Source: a virus
Length of the DNA stretch: 64,000 bases
Strand: one strand, 5' to 3'
IMG/VR virus record: IMGVR_UViG_3300020200_000015
Location: 1 to 64,000 of that record
This document shows positions 7,076-15,003 of this stretch, piece after piece (within the stretch, counting starts at the first letter, position 1; the number at the start of each line of letters is the position of its first letter). The notes below the pieces were generated by a model. The model made no database searches. It was not told the origin of the DNA and saw nothing but the letters and a program-made list of their open reading frames with translations. Position numbers and translations under genes: made by a program.

Positions 7076-7353
7076 TTACCAAGCTCCAAGTTGGTGGGGT
7101 CGATTTCACTGGTTACGCCAAGTACCCAACGCAGAACTGCGTAAATGCAAGCCTCATATGACTGCTTGTCAACAAGACTCTCAAGCTGCTCGTTCATCGT
7201 CTTGAGACGAGCAGGCTTGATATCCGGCGCTAGGCCAGCGTTAGCTAGCCCGATGTTCTGAACAAGCTGCTTGATCTTCTCAGCACGCCTCTGCAAAGCT
7301 GAAGAAGAGATAGCAGCCTGATGAAAGATCTCTTGCTCTGTTCTAATCTTCAT
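7072..7353 (-). CDS. hypothetical helical protein
   Basis: A 93-residue, mainly helical protein (heptad-like SSSALQRRAEKIKQLVQNIG) overlapping its neighbours at both ends (11 bases with the methyltransferase, GTGA with queD). No cysteine cluster, membrane segment or known motif. The tight coupling to queD suggests a role in the same pathway, but no function can be claimed. Confidence 0.6.
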   Translation of the reverse strand: MKIRTEQEIFHQAAISSSALQRRAEKIKQLVQNIGLANAGLAPDIKPARLKTMNEQLESLVDKQSYEACIYAVLRWVLGVTSEIDPTNLELGK

Positions 7354-7897
7354 AATTCTCTGAATCCTTCACCCAAATACCAAGGCCGGCACCGCCCTGA
7401 TCAACTTCGATCTTCTTGCCTGGCAATTCATTGAAGAACTTACGCACTGACGGGAAAGAGTTGATGTCGTGGAACATGATGACACCACCCGACAGCACAA
7501 CAGGTGACCAAGCATCGAAGTCCCTCTTCACACCATCGTAGCTATGGTCGCCATCGATGTGAAGAATGTCAATGTCGAGGTAGTTCTCAGGTTGACGCCA
7601 CATCGCAAGAACCTGAACGCTATCACCTTGAATCAACTTAGCGTTCGGGAATGATGCGATGTTGCTCAACACATGGCTCTTAGCTTGCTGAGCAGTACCA
7701 TACTCAACATAGGCGTCGATTCCGAATACACTCGCCTTCGGAAAATCACGCGCCATAGTGAAGAAGCTATAGCCGTAGTCAACTCCGATCTCAACGATGC
7801 AGCGCACATCATCAAGATCTTTGATGACAGTCGAAAGAGCCTGCTTGTACTCATTAGCAGCACTCGTCCAAGCACTAGGGCAGTCGAAAGCGTTCAT
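7343..7897 (-). CDS. class I SAM-dependent methyltransferase (Methyltransf_24-like)
   Basis: A 184-residue protein with the Rossmann methyltransferase pattern: motif I VEIGVDYGYSFFTMA, acidic VFGIDAYVEYG, LIQGDSVQVL, and the signature ILHIDGDHSYDGVKRDFDAW followed by GGVIMFHDI. This last block is typical of Methyltransf_24/CmcI-like enzymes found in glycan and antibiotic clusters. The start is taken at ATG 7897 (TGATG overlap with the upstream glycosyltransferase) rather than the TTG one codon before. Its coupling to glycosyltransferases suggests that it methylates a sugar, but a nucleobase acceptor is not excluded. Confidence 0.8.
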   Translation of the reverse strand: MNAFDCPSAWTSAANEYKQALSTVIKDLDDVRCIVEIGVDYGYSFFTMARDFPKASVFGIDAYVEYGTAQQAKSHVLSNIASFPNAKLIQGDSVQVLAMWRQPENYLDIDILHIDGDHSYDGVKRDFDAWSPVVLSGGVIMFHDINSFPSVRKFFNELPGKKIEVDQGGAGLGIWVKDSENYED

Positions 7898-8715
7898 CAA
7901 ATCACACTCGCTGGTAGACGGTTCTTGAACTTCTTGTACATGACTTCGTGTGCGCGGCGATGGATACTGAGGTCAGTTGTACCCATTGCCTCAGCCCACT
8001 TCTCTCGCGTGCTCGTTACGCCGCCATGGTGTACGCAGTCGATGTCGAGTACGTAGTTCTTGTAGCCGCCAAAGTGCGAGTCAAGGCAGATATCGTTGTC
8101 GTAGTTGTGGTGCGGTGGGTAGCTCTCGTAATCGAACTTGCCCTTAAGAGCGTTGTCGATCATGTGCCTTGACACTACGAGTGTAAATCCGTCAAGTGTC
8201 ACAACGCGCTCGTATCTACCGCTCACAACACGACCACCAGCACCGGCCATACTCGGCACGGTGAAACAATTCCACCTCATGAGCTGCGTGAAGTGATATG
8301 GGGCGCGATAGATGTCTGGAGTACCAAGCCCTTTCGCTCCGAACATGCCACAGACACCTGGCGGCTTGCCGTTGATAAGCTCAAGCTCTGCTAGCAAATT
8401 CTCAATCGCCACATCCCATCCGTACATCTTCATCTCGACATCATTGTGCGAGTAGAAGATGTAGTCTGTCTTCACATACTCGAGAGCTTGCTGGAACGTT
8501 CTGTAAACGCCAGTGTTTGACTGATTACGAACACAGTCAACGTCGTACTCCTTCTTCCAATCCTTGTAGAACTGCTGCTCAACCAACGGAACGGTACTGC
8601 CGTTGTCGATAAAGAGGATCTTGAACGAACTCTTCGCGTGGTCGAACCAAGACTGGACGTACTTAGCCGTGGCTTCATGCTGATTCAGGATCGGGATTAC
8701 GACCGTAAAACACAT
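7897..8715 (-). CDS. family 2-like glycosyltransferase
   Basis: The protein starts MCFTVVIPILNQ at ATG 8715, preceded by AAAGGGTGA; a longer frame upstream (to 8742) lacks a binding site. It has a GT2 core: VVIPILNQHEATAKYVQSW, the strand KILFIDNGST, and YIFYSHNDVEM where the DXD equivalent is HND. A later VVTLDGFTLVVSR and a C-terminal HHNYDNDICLD segment fit the acceptor half. It is soluble and about 272 residues. It is coupled by TGATG to the downstream methyltransferase, which suggests consecutive action on the same glycan. Confidence 0.75.
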   Translation of the reverse strand: MCFTVVIPILNQHEATAKYVQSWFDHAKSSFKILFIDNGSTVPLVEQQFYKDWKKEYDVDCVRNQSNTGVYRTFQQALEYVKTDYIFYSHNDVEMKMYGWDVAIENLLAELELINGKPPGVCGMFGAKGLGTPDIYRAPYHFTQLMRWNCFTVPSMAGAGGRVVSGRYERVVTLDGFTLVVSRHMIDNALKGKFDYESYPPHHNYDNDICLDSHFGGYKNYVLDIDCVHHGGVTSTREKWAEAMGTTDLSIHRRAHEVMYKKFKNRLPASVI

Positions 8716-8775
8716 GTACGTCACCCTTTCTAATCTGCTCAATCAGTCGCAATACATACTGAAAGAACTCAGGTC

Positions 8776-9726
8776 TCAGACGAGTTCCTCGAAGAGTTCT
8801 AACATCTGGGTAGCTCTCGCCACCGTAGAGTGATACTTTTGAGCGTGTCTTATCGCAGCTCCAGTTAGTCTTTTCCACCATCCCTCGTTTTTGACAATCT
8901 CAACTAGCAGCGCTTCCATGTGCTGCCAGTTATGGAAATACAATGCGTGCCTGTGCGGCTCTGGCATGAACCTCATGTGCAGAACCTTGCTTATGTCAGG
9001 CGTACAAACAGCAGCTCCAAAACCGATAGCTTCCCAATACCTAAGCGTGTCAATGCCAGCGCCGGGCACGCTAACAATGCACTTCGATCGCCTCATGAGC
9101 GATCTGTAATCGGGAATCGAAAGAGGCTGACCATCGTTGGGTGCGTTGGCAACAATGTTCAATCCAGTCCTCTTAGCGATTGCATTGAGGTGATCAACGC
9201 ACTCTTGTCGCAGCTTGCTACTGCCTCCATAGGCTACGAAGGAAACATCAACATCTCTCTTCTCATACGGCTGCGGCTGGTGATCGAAATGAAACTGGTA
9301 AACGCCAAACTGAAAGCTTCTGACGTTGTGCCAAACTAAGTCGTTCACTTCAGGGTACCTCAGCTCACGCTTCAGGTACAGCTTGAACATTGATGGATCG
9401 ACTAGATAGCAGTTGCTATCATGGCCATCAAGAAAGATACCCTTCTTGTGCAGCAGCTCTCTCCTACCTTCGAAGTAATCGAAGTTCTCTAAGAACTTCA
9501 TATCACCTCCAGACGACAGTAAGATGACATCAGCCTCAGGGATGACATCCTCAATAGCCGTCTTACTCAACAGATCAAGTTTTTCAATCTGAGAGCCATG
9601 ATGCACAATGGCATTTGTGCACCAGAATTCTTTGATTGCGCAAGTCTTCCTGAGAAGCCAGAGTCCCTCAGTAATCTGATTAGAAGAGTAGTCAAATCCC
9701 TCTGGGGCGAGATAGAGAATTTTCAT
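8776..9726 (-). CDS. GT-B-type glycosyltransferase
   Basis: A 316-residue protein starting MKILYLAPEGFDYSSNQI, a GT-B style N-terminal strand. The C-terminal half carries SKCIVSVPGAGIDTLRYWEAIGFGAAVCTP, which resembles the donor-binding region of GT1/GT4 or CgeB-like enzymes (xxPGxGxxxxRxxEAxxxG). No transmembrane segment. It overlaps the upstream GT2 gene by four bases. Donor and acceptor are unknown. Confidence 0.6.
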   Translation of the reverse strand: MKILYLAPEGFDYSSNQITEGLWLLRKTCAIKEFWCTNAIVHHGSQIEKLDLLSKTAIEDVIPEADVILLSSGGDMKFLENFDYFEGRRELLHKKGIFLDGHDSNCYLVDPSMFKLYLKRELRYPEVNDLVWHNVRSFQFGVYQFHFDHQPQPYEKRDVDVSFVAYGGSSKLRQECVDHLNAIAKRTGLNIVANAPNDGQPLSIPDYRSLMRRSKCIVSVPGAGIDTLRYWEAIGFGAAVCTPDISKVLHMRFMPEPHRHALYFHNWQHMEALLVEIVKNEGWWKRLTGAAIRHAQKYHSTVARATQMLELFEELV

Positions 9727-10664
9727 TCCATCTTAACAGTTTCAACGGTCAGATTGTCAAGGAAGTTGATGGTTTCAGCAGTGATCAAACCATCACTGAT
9801 TGCAAGGTCGTTAACCTGCTTGACGGTAGGATGCTTGACACTCGGGTTCTTAGCAATCCAGTTGGCGTAGCGAGCATCGGCACCCTCTTGGGCAACCGTG
9901 CGCGTCAAGTTATTCCTCATGAACTTGATTCTATTCTCCCTGAACTTAACGTGGGTCACAAGCTCAGGATTCTCATACCGTGTGCGACTTGCAATGTGGC
10001 TGTACGGTGCAAGGTTAGTGCTGAACGCCTTATAGCCAGTCAGAAGAATACGCCAGTGAGTGTCGTTGTCCTCAAAGAACGCAGGCTGGTAATCCTCGCA
10101 GATGTAGCCGATTTTCTCAATGAAAGACGGCTCAATCATGTAGCATGAGAAGTCTGGGTTCTCTCTTTTTGATGACTCTGGCCTGATAATCGCAAGGTCA
10201 GATGGGTTCCTAGTCATGTTGGCAGCAGTGACCATCACAGTTTCAGGCACCTCTGCCTTGATAGTTTTAAAGCCTTCGATCATCCCATCAATGGTGTATT
10301 GTCCGAAGGCAATGTCATTGTTGCAGATCAGGATCTTGGTGTAGCCATTCTCAACACCGTACTTGATGATCTGGTTCCAACCCACGGCTACACCGGCATT
10401 ACAGCCGTTGAACGCCATGTAGAACCCATCGATATTTGGATTGTTCTTATTCCACTTCTCAATCTGCTCGACATTCTCAGGCTTTGAGCCGTTATCAATG
10501 TAGAGGAAGGTCACATGCCGTGCCTTTGTCTTGACTGACTCGATGCAGCGGCGCGTGTACGTAAGGCAGTTCACGCCAAGCGTACCGATGAGCACTCGCT
10601 CATCGATATCACGAACTACCTTGTGATCAACCTTAACAGCAGTCAAGCCGCGATGAATAACCAT
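9723..10664 (-). CDS. family 2-like glycosyltransferase
   Basis: A 313-residue GT2-like protein: VLIGTLGVNCLTYTRRCIESV, VTFLYIDNGSKPENVEQI, CNAGVAVGWNQIIKYG and the ILICNNDIAFG strand, where NND takes the DXD place as in many GT2 enzymes that use NDD/NND. YQPAFFEDNDTHWRILLTGYK matches the ED catalytic-base region. It is upstream of three sugar-related genes (8776, 7897, 7343) with overlaps or short gaps, forming one glycan operon. Confidence 0.75.
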   Translation of the reverse strand: MVIHRGLTAVKVDHKVVRDIDERVLIGTLGVNCLTYTRRCIESVKTKARHVTFLYIDNGSKPENVEQIEKWNKNNPNIDGFYMAFNGCNAGVAVGWNQIIKYGVENGYTKILICNNDIAFGQYTIDGMIEGFKTIKAEVPETVMVTAANMTRNPSDLAIIRPESSKRENPDFSCYMIEPSFIEKIGYICEDYQPAFFEDNDTHWRILLTGYKAFSTNLAPYSHIASRTRYENPELVTHVKFRENRIKFMRNNLTRTVAQEGADARYANWIAKNPSVKHPTVKQVNDLAISDGLITAETINFLDNLTVETVKME

Positions 10665-10683
10665 GCATTGAACTACGATTCAA

Positions 10684-11313
10684 TCACATATCGTCATATG
10701 ATAAAAATGCTGATTGGTCGATCAACTTACCATTCACATTACGTCGCCCGAATCTCGATATCTCAATCGCATCAAGCATCTCGTACCTAACCAACTTATA
10801 GGCTAGAGTTGCAAAGGAGCACCCGACATCCTTATCAAAAGTCATCACAGCGCGCCATAACCCAATCAGCCCTGCTGAGTATAAATCATCGACCCCCATG
10901 CCGGCGCGGCGTGCACGCCATCCGCCAACCGATTTGATGCCAGCCTTGACTAGCTTTATATGGCCATCGAATAATTTCTTCTGCGCTGCATTCATATTCG
11001 GTCGCCGCTTTGGCAGGCGACCTACCTTGATCTCTATATTATTCTTCCTCAGTATTCTTGAGACCCTCCGTTGGCTGACTCCTAGCTTTCTAGAAACTGC
11101 GCCTGCGCTAGATAGCTTCTTGTACCAGCTAAGAACTCTTCTCTCTATCTGGCTATCAGTTATTACCTTTGGCTTTTTGCGGATGCCAAGGAGGTGAAGC
11201 ACGTAGGCTACAGTAGTGCCTCTAATCTTGAGATGTTTAGCTACTGCAATTATGCGCTTCAGTCTCCTGAACCAGTAGACTATCCTACGCATTAACACGG
11301 AATCAACTTTCAT
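10684..11313 (-). CDS. sigma-70 region 2-like protein with N-terminal HTH units
   Basis: A 209-residue basic protein. Residues about 18 to 100 contain two HTH-like units (AVAKHLKIRGTTVAYVLHLL and GAVSRKLGVSQRRVSRILRK). The C-terminal third (VDDLYSAGLIGLWRAVMTFD, then FATLAYKLVRYEMLDAIE) is a clear sigma-70 region 2 pattern, which binds the RNA polymerase clamp helices and the -10 element. The order HTH first, region 2 last is the reverse of a normal sigma factor, and no region 4 follows. Start taken at ATG 11313 (TGATG overlap). It may be an alternative sigma factor or a polymerase-binding regulator. Confidence 0.6.
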   Translation of the reverse strand: MKVDSVLMRRIVYWFRRLKRIIAVAKHLKIRGTTVAYVLHLLGIRKKPKVITDSQIERRVLSWYKKLSSAGAVSRKLGVSQRRVSRILRKNNIEIKVGRLPKRRPNMNAAQKKLFDGHIKLVKAGIKSVGGWRARRAGMGVDDLYSAGLIGLWRAVMTFDKDVGCSFATLAYKLVRYEMLDAIEISRFGRRNVNGKLIDQSAFLSYDDM

Positions 11314-12080
11314 CACATTAGTCGGACAAGCACCTGATAGCGAGCATCAGCTATAAAAGACTCTACTTTATCACTAGGTATTCTATCCCACCAGAAGATA
11401 GTGATGTCAATTTCAACCACGTTACCGGCTGTGAGAGGATAAGATGGCGGCAGTAGTTGCCCGACAGCGCCATTGTAAGGGATTACGAATGCGCTGCCCC
11501 ATGACATGTTGAGGCCATTCAGACCAATGTAGTGTGAGTTTAGAGGCAGCAATGTCACCTTGCCATGACACCATCCTGGCTGGTCGGGATACCAAGTGAC
11601 GACAAGTTTTGCAATCAAGTCTTGCGTCACGTAGGCTCCGATATGGCTCGTGAAGCCTGCGCCGTCATGCCACTGCGGGTAGATGTTGCCGCGACCAATC
11701 ACAACGCGCATCGGCACGAGCTGTGTGCCGTTAACGTGAGGCATCCCCTGGAAGTAATTCACCATGTCGCCGGGAAGTTGCGGCACAGCTCTAGCCGTAG
11801 GCTGTAATGTGGCTAAATCAATAGTACGGTGCTCACCAGGCATAAGAACTGCTCGTAAATCAACAGCCCAGTTGCCATCAACATCACAATGGCCGACGGC
11901 GTAGGATAACTGCAATTCGTTGCTTTGATTCAAAAGCCAGCCCGTAAAATGCGGCGGCCTCTGCCCAAGCATAACTCTAGTCCAACCGTCATACCTGGTG
12001 TTAGACTGGTTTATGATTGTCACCACCTGTGCCGATAAAGTGACGCAGGCAAGTAAGAGACTGAGTGCGAGCTTAATCAC
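11313..12080 (-). CDS. exported protein of unknown function
   Basis: The gene starts with GTG at 12080, five to eight bases after AGGAG; a longer frame upstream encodes the C-terminus of the small gene before it. The N-terminus MIKLALSLLLACVTLSAQ is a Sec-type signal peptide; LLAC could be a lipobox, or cleavage could fall after LSA. The remaining 235 residues are beta-rich with many Trp, Pro and Gly and two cysteines, and no family is recognised. It is coupled to the small membrane protein upstream (4-base overlap) and to the sigma-like gene downstream (TGATG). An envelope or lysis-related role is possible but unproven. Confidence 0.6.
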   Translation of the reverse strand: MIKLALSLLLACVTLSAQVVTIINQSNTRYDGWTRVMLGQRPPHFTGWLLNQSNELQLSYAVGHCDVDGNWAVDLRAVLMPGEHRTIDLATLQPTARAVPQLPGDMVNYFQGMPHVNGTQLVPMRVVIGRGNIYPQWHDGAGFTSHIGAYVTQDLIAKLVVTWYPDQPGWCHGKVTLLPLNSHYIGLNGLNMSWGSAFVIPYNGAVGQLLPPSYPLTAGNVVEIDITIFWWDRIPSDKVESFIADARYQVLVRLM

Positions 12081-12193
12081 TTCTTTCTCCTCAGAAGAGC
12101 GATGGCCAAGAAGCAGCAAACAATCATCAACGCTAGCACGGCAGTATCGAATAGATCAGCATAATCACCAAGCAAACTTTCGATGAGTTCCAT
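12077..12193 (-). CDS. 38-residue single-span membrane protein
   Basis: ATG 12193 overlaps the stop of the upstream gene (TGATG). The product has an acidic N-terminus (MELIESLLGDYADLFD), one hydrophobic span (AVLALMIVCCFLAIALL) and a basic end RRKK, so N-out/C-in topology is expected. Its stop overlaps the GTG of the exported protein downstream by four bases, and its last codons contain that gene's ribosome binding site, so the two are coupled. Size and topology fit a phage small membrane protein (holin, inhibitor or spanin-like), but no specific function is shown. Confidence 0.65.
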   Translation of the reverse strand: MELIESLLGDYADLFDTAVLALMIVCCFLAIALLRRKK

Positions 12194-12609
12194 CAGACGG
12201 GCCAAACGTATTCCAAGGTGCTAGGCTCAGACCAACCGAACTTACCATACCAGATCGGATCCTTGCGAATCAGGTTGGAACGATGGCTGGCATGGACATC
12301 ATCTCTACCAATCCACGGAGGAAGAGTAACCGTGCTAGGGAGGTCATAAAGCTTCATGGTATTGTTGAATCCACGGCTGACCCATTCATTGATGGAAAGG
12401 TTGTGGTAGAGCTTGAGAGCATCAAGGTATCCACGCCACATGGTACGGGCAGGATGATTAGCCCACCCGATCTTGGCATTAGGATCTACCTCAAGCTTCA
12501 GGGTGCTATTAACAAGCTGCATGGCTTCTAGACGTTGCTTGCCAAGACGCTTGTTGTCCAAAACCTTGAGGGATTCGTAAAAGGACGGATAGGGCAGAAA
12601 GGTTTGCAT
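12193..12609 (-). CDS. MSMEG_6728-like/pyrimidine dimer DNA glycosylase-type protein
   Basis: A 138-residue protein beginning MQTFLPYPSFYESLKVLDNK, RLGKQRLEAMQ, followed by WANHPARTMWRGYLDALKLY and EWVSRG. This is the signature of a small family (MSMEG_6728-like) annotated as pyrimidine dimer DNA glycosylases in bacteria and phages; the repair function is inferred by annotation history and not by a motif I can verify. It is preceded by a strong extended -10 promoter (12619 to 12646) and an AGGA binding site four bases before the ATG. Confidence 0.72.
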   Translation of the reverse strand: MQTFLPYPSFYESLKVLDNKRLGKQRLEAMQLVNSTLKLEVDPNAKIGWANHPARTMWRGYLDALKLYHNLSINEWVSRGFNNTMKLYDLPSTVTLPPWIGRDDVHASHRSNLIRKDPIWYGKFGWSEPSTLEYVWPV

Positions 12610-12618
12610 ACAGTCCTG

Positions 12619-12646
12619 ATTATAGCACCCTGTCTGGAAGAATCAA
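12619..12646 (-). promoter_or_regulatory. sigma-70-type promoter with extended -10
   Basis: On the minus strand TTGATT (12641 to 12646) and a perfect TATAAT (12619 to 12624) are 16 bases apart, with TGC directly before TATAAT (extended -10). It lies nine bases before the ATG of the gene at 12609, so the transcript would have almost no leader. It is the best-looking promoter in the window and sits in a 119-base gap. Confidence 0.6.
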
Positions 12647-12686
12647 TCAGAAAGACTAGATTTCCGCACGCCACCACCCTCGGTAA

Positions 12687-12712
12687 GTCATAGTAGTGGA
12701 TACTACCATGAC
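12687..12712. repeat. inverted repeat upstream of the promoter
   Basis: GTCATAGTAGT (12687 to 12697) and ACTACCATGAC (12702 to 12712) form an 11-base dyad with one mismatch around a 4-base loop. It follows the stop of the gene at 12729 and precedes the promoter at 12619 to 12646 by about 40 bases. There is no T-run. It may be an operator or a weak terminator. Confidence 0.4.
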
Positions 12713-12728
12713 TGCAATCAGCAACTAA

Positions 12729-13658
12729 TCAGCTACCCCACAAAACAATGTGGCCAAACGTCTCATTCTTAATATGCATTCTTATCTCGCGCTCTCTATC
12801 ACGAAGATCTTCATGAATACCAACAGTGAGCGCATCACTAGATGTCAGTCCGAGCGACGCGGCTGACTTCGATGTCCACTCTAACTTGGCGATGTCATCG
12901 CCAAACTGACTATCAAAGTAAGATGGTATATTACTCTTATCGATGAAGATCGATTCACCGATGCTAGTATTAGCCTGCGTTAAAACGACTGGACATCCAA
13001 ATGCCCAATTGCGACCATACTGCATTCTTCCAATGCTAACGGTTGGCATCTCATTTTGATCCTCAGGTTCAGTTGCGCGAACCGTCATGTGAGGATACCA
13101 GCAGTGCAGCGGCTTGAATGGGTGCACGCCACAGAAATATCTATCGCCCCCGATGAATAAATACGGGCAAGAGCACCTGCCGCTGAGCTCGTATTCATCA
13201 ACATTTTGCTTTACGTACAGCTTCGAGAGTATGTTGTGCTTATGGTTGAATCCATCAACCGTAATGTGCACCGACAACTCTTCAAGACTAGCTAAAAGAT
13301 CTTCGCGATTTTTATCAAACCTCTTAGCGCTATCAGCGCCAAACCTTTCAGCAATGTCTTTGGCATCGTAATTAACAATGCGCGACCTATCGTACTCAGT
13401 ATAGACCAAGTCAAAAGGCACGCGACAGCAATTGCCAGCGCCGTGACAATCGTCCAGGCGAGTATAGAGAGTAGGACTGATCGAAACACGGCCAGGCACA
13501 CGGTATACTTTTTCAAACAAAACATACCTAGTGCCGTCAACATCAGTCTTAGCTACTTCAACTTTCGTGTTGTACTTAGCATACACGAATAAGTAGTGCA
13601 GCAGCTTTTCGATCGAACCTTTGAGCTGCTCTCTATGAGCTGAAGAACTGAGAAGCAT
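12729..13658 (-). CDS. YkgJ-like CxxCxxCC zinc/iron-chelating protein
   Basis: A protein of about 309 residues with two cysteine groups typical of the YkgJ family: DDCHGAGNCCRVPFDLVYTE near the first third, and GRCSCPYLF followed by YFCGVHPFKPLHCWYPHM in the middle. The family is predicted to bind zinc or an iron-sulfur cluster, and its role is unknown. The chosen start, ATG 13658, lies 26 bases inside the upstream zinc-ribbon gene; an in-frame upstream extension exists but has no convincing start. The C-terminal third shows no recognisable domain. Confidence 0.55.
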   Translation of the reverse strand: MLLSSSAHREQLKGSIEKLLHYLFVYAKYNTKVEVAKTDVDGTRYVLFEKVYRVPGRVSISPTLYTRLDDCHGAGNCCRVPFDLVYTEYDRSRIVNYDAKDIAERFGADSAKRFDKNREDLLASLEELSVHITVDGFNHKHNILSKLYVKQNVDEYELSGRCSCPYLFIGGDRYFCGVHPFKPLHCWYPHMTVRATEPEDQNEMPTVSIGRMQYGRNWAFGCPVVLTQANTSIGESIFIDKSNIPSYFDSQFGDDIAKLEWTSKSAASLGLTSSDALTVGIHEDLRDREREIRMHIKNETFGHIVLWGS

Positions 13659-13908
13659 TGTTAACCCAAATAGAGTTGCAGGACTTGCAGTAAAAGATTG
13701 CCTTCGGCAGATCACCTTCCTGCATTACATCAGTAGAATCACAGTTAGGGCAGCTACCAATCGATTCGGATACCGAGACTGGCGCTCTTGGGTCGTCCGT
13801 ATTAGCCCTTACCATAGCCTCGATTATATCAGTTAGTCTAGATAGGTGGTACGCTATCGTAGCCAGACTGATTCTGATTGTCGGCAACCCCTCGTTCTCG
13901 TCGTTCAT
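13633..13908 (-). CDS. small zinc-ribbon protein
   Basis: A 91-residue protein ending in a zinc ribbon (CPNCDSTDVM ... FYCKSCNSIWV). ATG 13908 overlaps the upstream sigma-like gene by 71 bases, which is long for this genome; a shorter start at ATG 13815 would give 60 residues, remove the overlap and keep the whole ribbon, but has only GAGG very close to it. The ribbon suggests nucleic acid or protein binding. Confidence 0.55.
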   Translation of the reverse strand: MNDENEGLPTIRISLATIAYHLSRLTDIIEAMVRANTDDPRAPVSVSESIGSCPNCDSTDVMQEGDLPKAIFYCKSCNSIWVNNASQFFSS

Positions 13909-14965
13909 CTATCCAAGCTCTTTTAATCATTGCAAGCAGCATAGCTTGACGGTGGATGTCACTAGAAACAACCCCGTTTATGTGGTTAGGCATACTTGGC
14001 AAGAGGCGTGTGAATGGCTCAATTGCTGTTGTCTCAACGAAAGCCTCACGCTTAGACAAGTACCTCATGATGATTACATACGCAGGATTCTCGACATCCA
14101 CCTCATTCATCAACACATAGTTGATATCCGACTGCCTGAATAGATCGCCAAGCTTTGCTTCGACCTTATCTAAGTCGCTGTAACTCTGGTATGTTTTTGA
14201 CCAGATGGCATCCTTCTTCTTGTCTTGTGAGTCGAAGAGAGCGATAGCGACCTCACCCCTATCGGTGTAGATGCCGCAGATCCTGTAGTTGACTCTCTCA
14301 CCCATGAGCGTAAGACTGTACTTCAGCCTAGTTACGAATCTGGCAGTATTCTCTTTCAACCAAGTGTAATCAGTCTGCTTGTAGCCGATCTTCTCGCCAA
14401 TGTCGGCCCATGTCATTTGCCTGACACGGTAAAGGTAACACTCAAGCCACAAGCGATCATTTGAATCCTTGGGGATCGAGTCAAAAATCTTACGCAGCAA
14501 CTCGCCTTGGCGACCGTCCTCAATCAGCGAAAGAAGGTCATTGGCAAACTCACCTTCTTGCGGGAGAATATCCTCCATGCCCTCCACGGTCTGGCTGAGC
14601 ATCATCAAGTACGTCTTACCATGCTCATGGTCAACCATCTGCTTCATATCGGTAACCTTCTTCAAGAGAAAGTCAGCCTCGCCACGAAGCCTGAGCGAGA
14701 AGTACGATATGACTCTACCGTCGTTCGCCTGTTCGGGCAACTTGAAGTTGCCAATGATTTCGATTATACGCGGCACCAAACCGCATTCGATGTCTTCAAG
14801 ATCTTCACTGGGTAGCCAGTGAAACATCCTTTTGTATTCACGCAACCTGCCGGAGATTATCTTCTGAATCTTCTTGTCTTGGACGAACAGCCATCCGGCA
14901 TGGCTATCGCCGCTCTGAAACCTCTTGATGAGGTAATACAGCTCTGAATCAGGCTCCGTAACCAC
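13838..14965 (-). CDS. sigma-70-like factor with a large C-terminal domain
   Basis: A 375-residue protein. Residues 1 to 120 resemble sigma region 2 (YYLIKRFQSGDSHAGWLFV, SEDLEDIECGLV, ISYFSLRLRGEADFLLKK), and around residues 185 to 225 there is a region 4-like helix-turn-helix (RQMTWADIGEKIGYKQTDYT). The remaining 150 residues (from about 228) are not known in sigma factors and contain an alpha/beta segment and then helices. It probably directs host RNA polymerase to a phage promoter class; the extra domain may regulate it. Confidence 0.5.
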   Translation of the reverse strand: MVTEPDSELYYLIKRFQSGDSHAGWLFVQDKKIQKIISGRLREYKRMFHWLPSEDLEDIECGLVPRIIEIIGNFKLPEQANDGRVISYFSLRLRGEADFLLKKVTDMKQMVDHEHGKTYLMMLSQTVEGMEDILPQEGEFANDLLSLIEDGRQGELLRKIFDSIPKDSNDRLWLECYLYRVRQMTWADIGEKIGYKQTDYTWLKENTARFVTRLKYSLTLMGERVNYRICGIYTDRGEVAIALFDSQDKKKDAIWSKTYQSYSDLDKVEAKLGDLFRQSDINYVLMNEVDVENPAYVIIMRYLSKREAFVETTAIEPFTRLLPSMPNHINGVVSSDIHRQAMLLAMIKRAWIDERRERGVADNQNQSGYDSVPPI

Positions 14966-15003
14966 GGCTGTAGTTACGAAGTGTGATTACAAGTCATCTA
15001 CAA

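Noticed and set aside
232-15000. DpdA or another TGT-like transglycosylase.
   Set aside because: Checked the proteins of the left third for a TIM-barrel TGT pattern with its zinc cysteines; none fits. The YkgJ-like cysteines at 12729 have different spacing.
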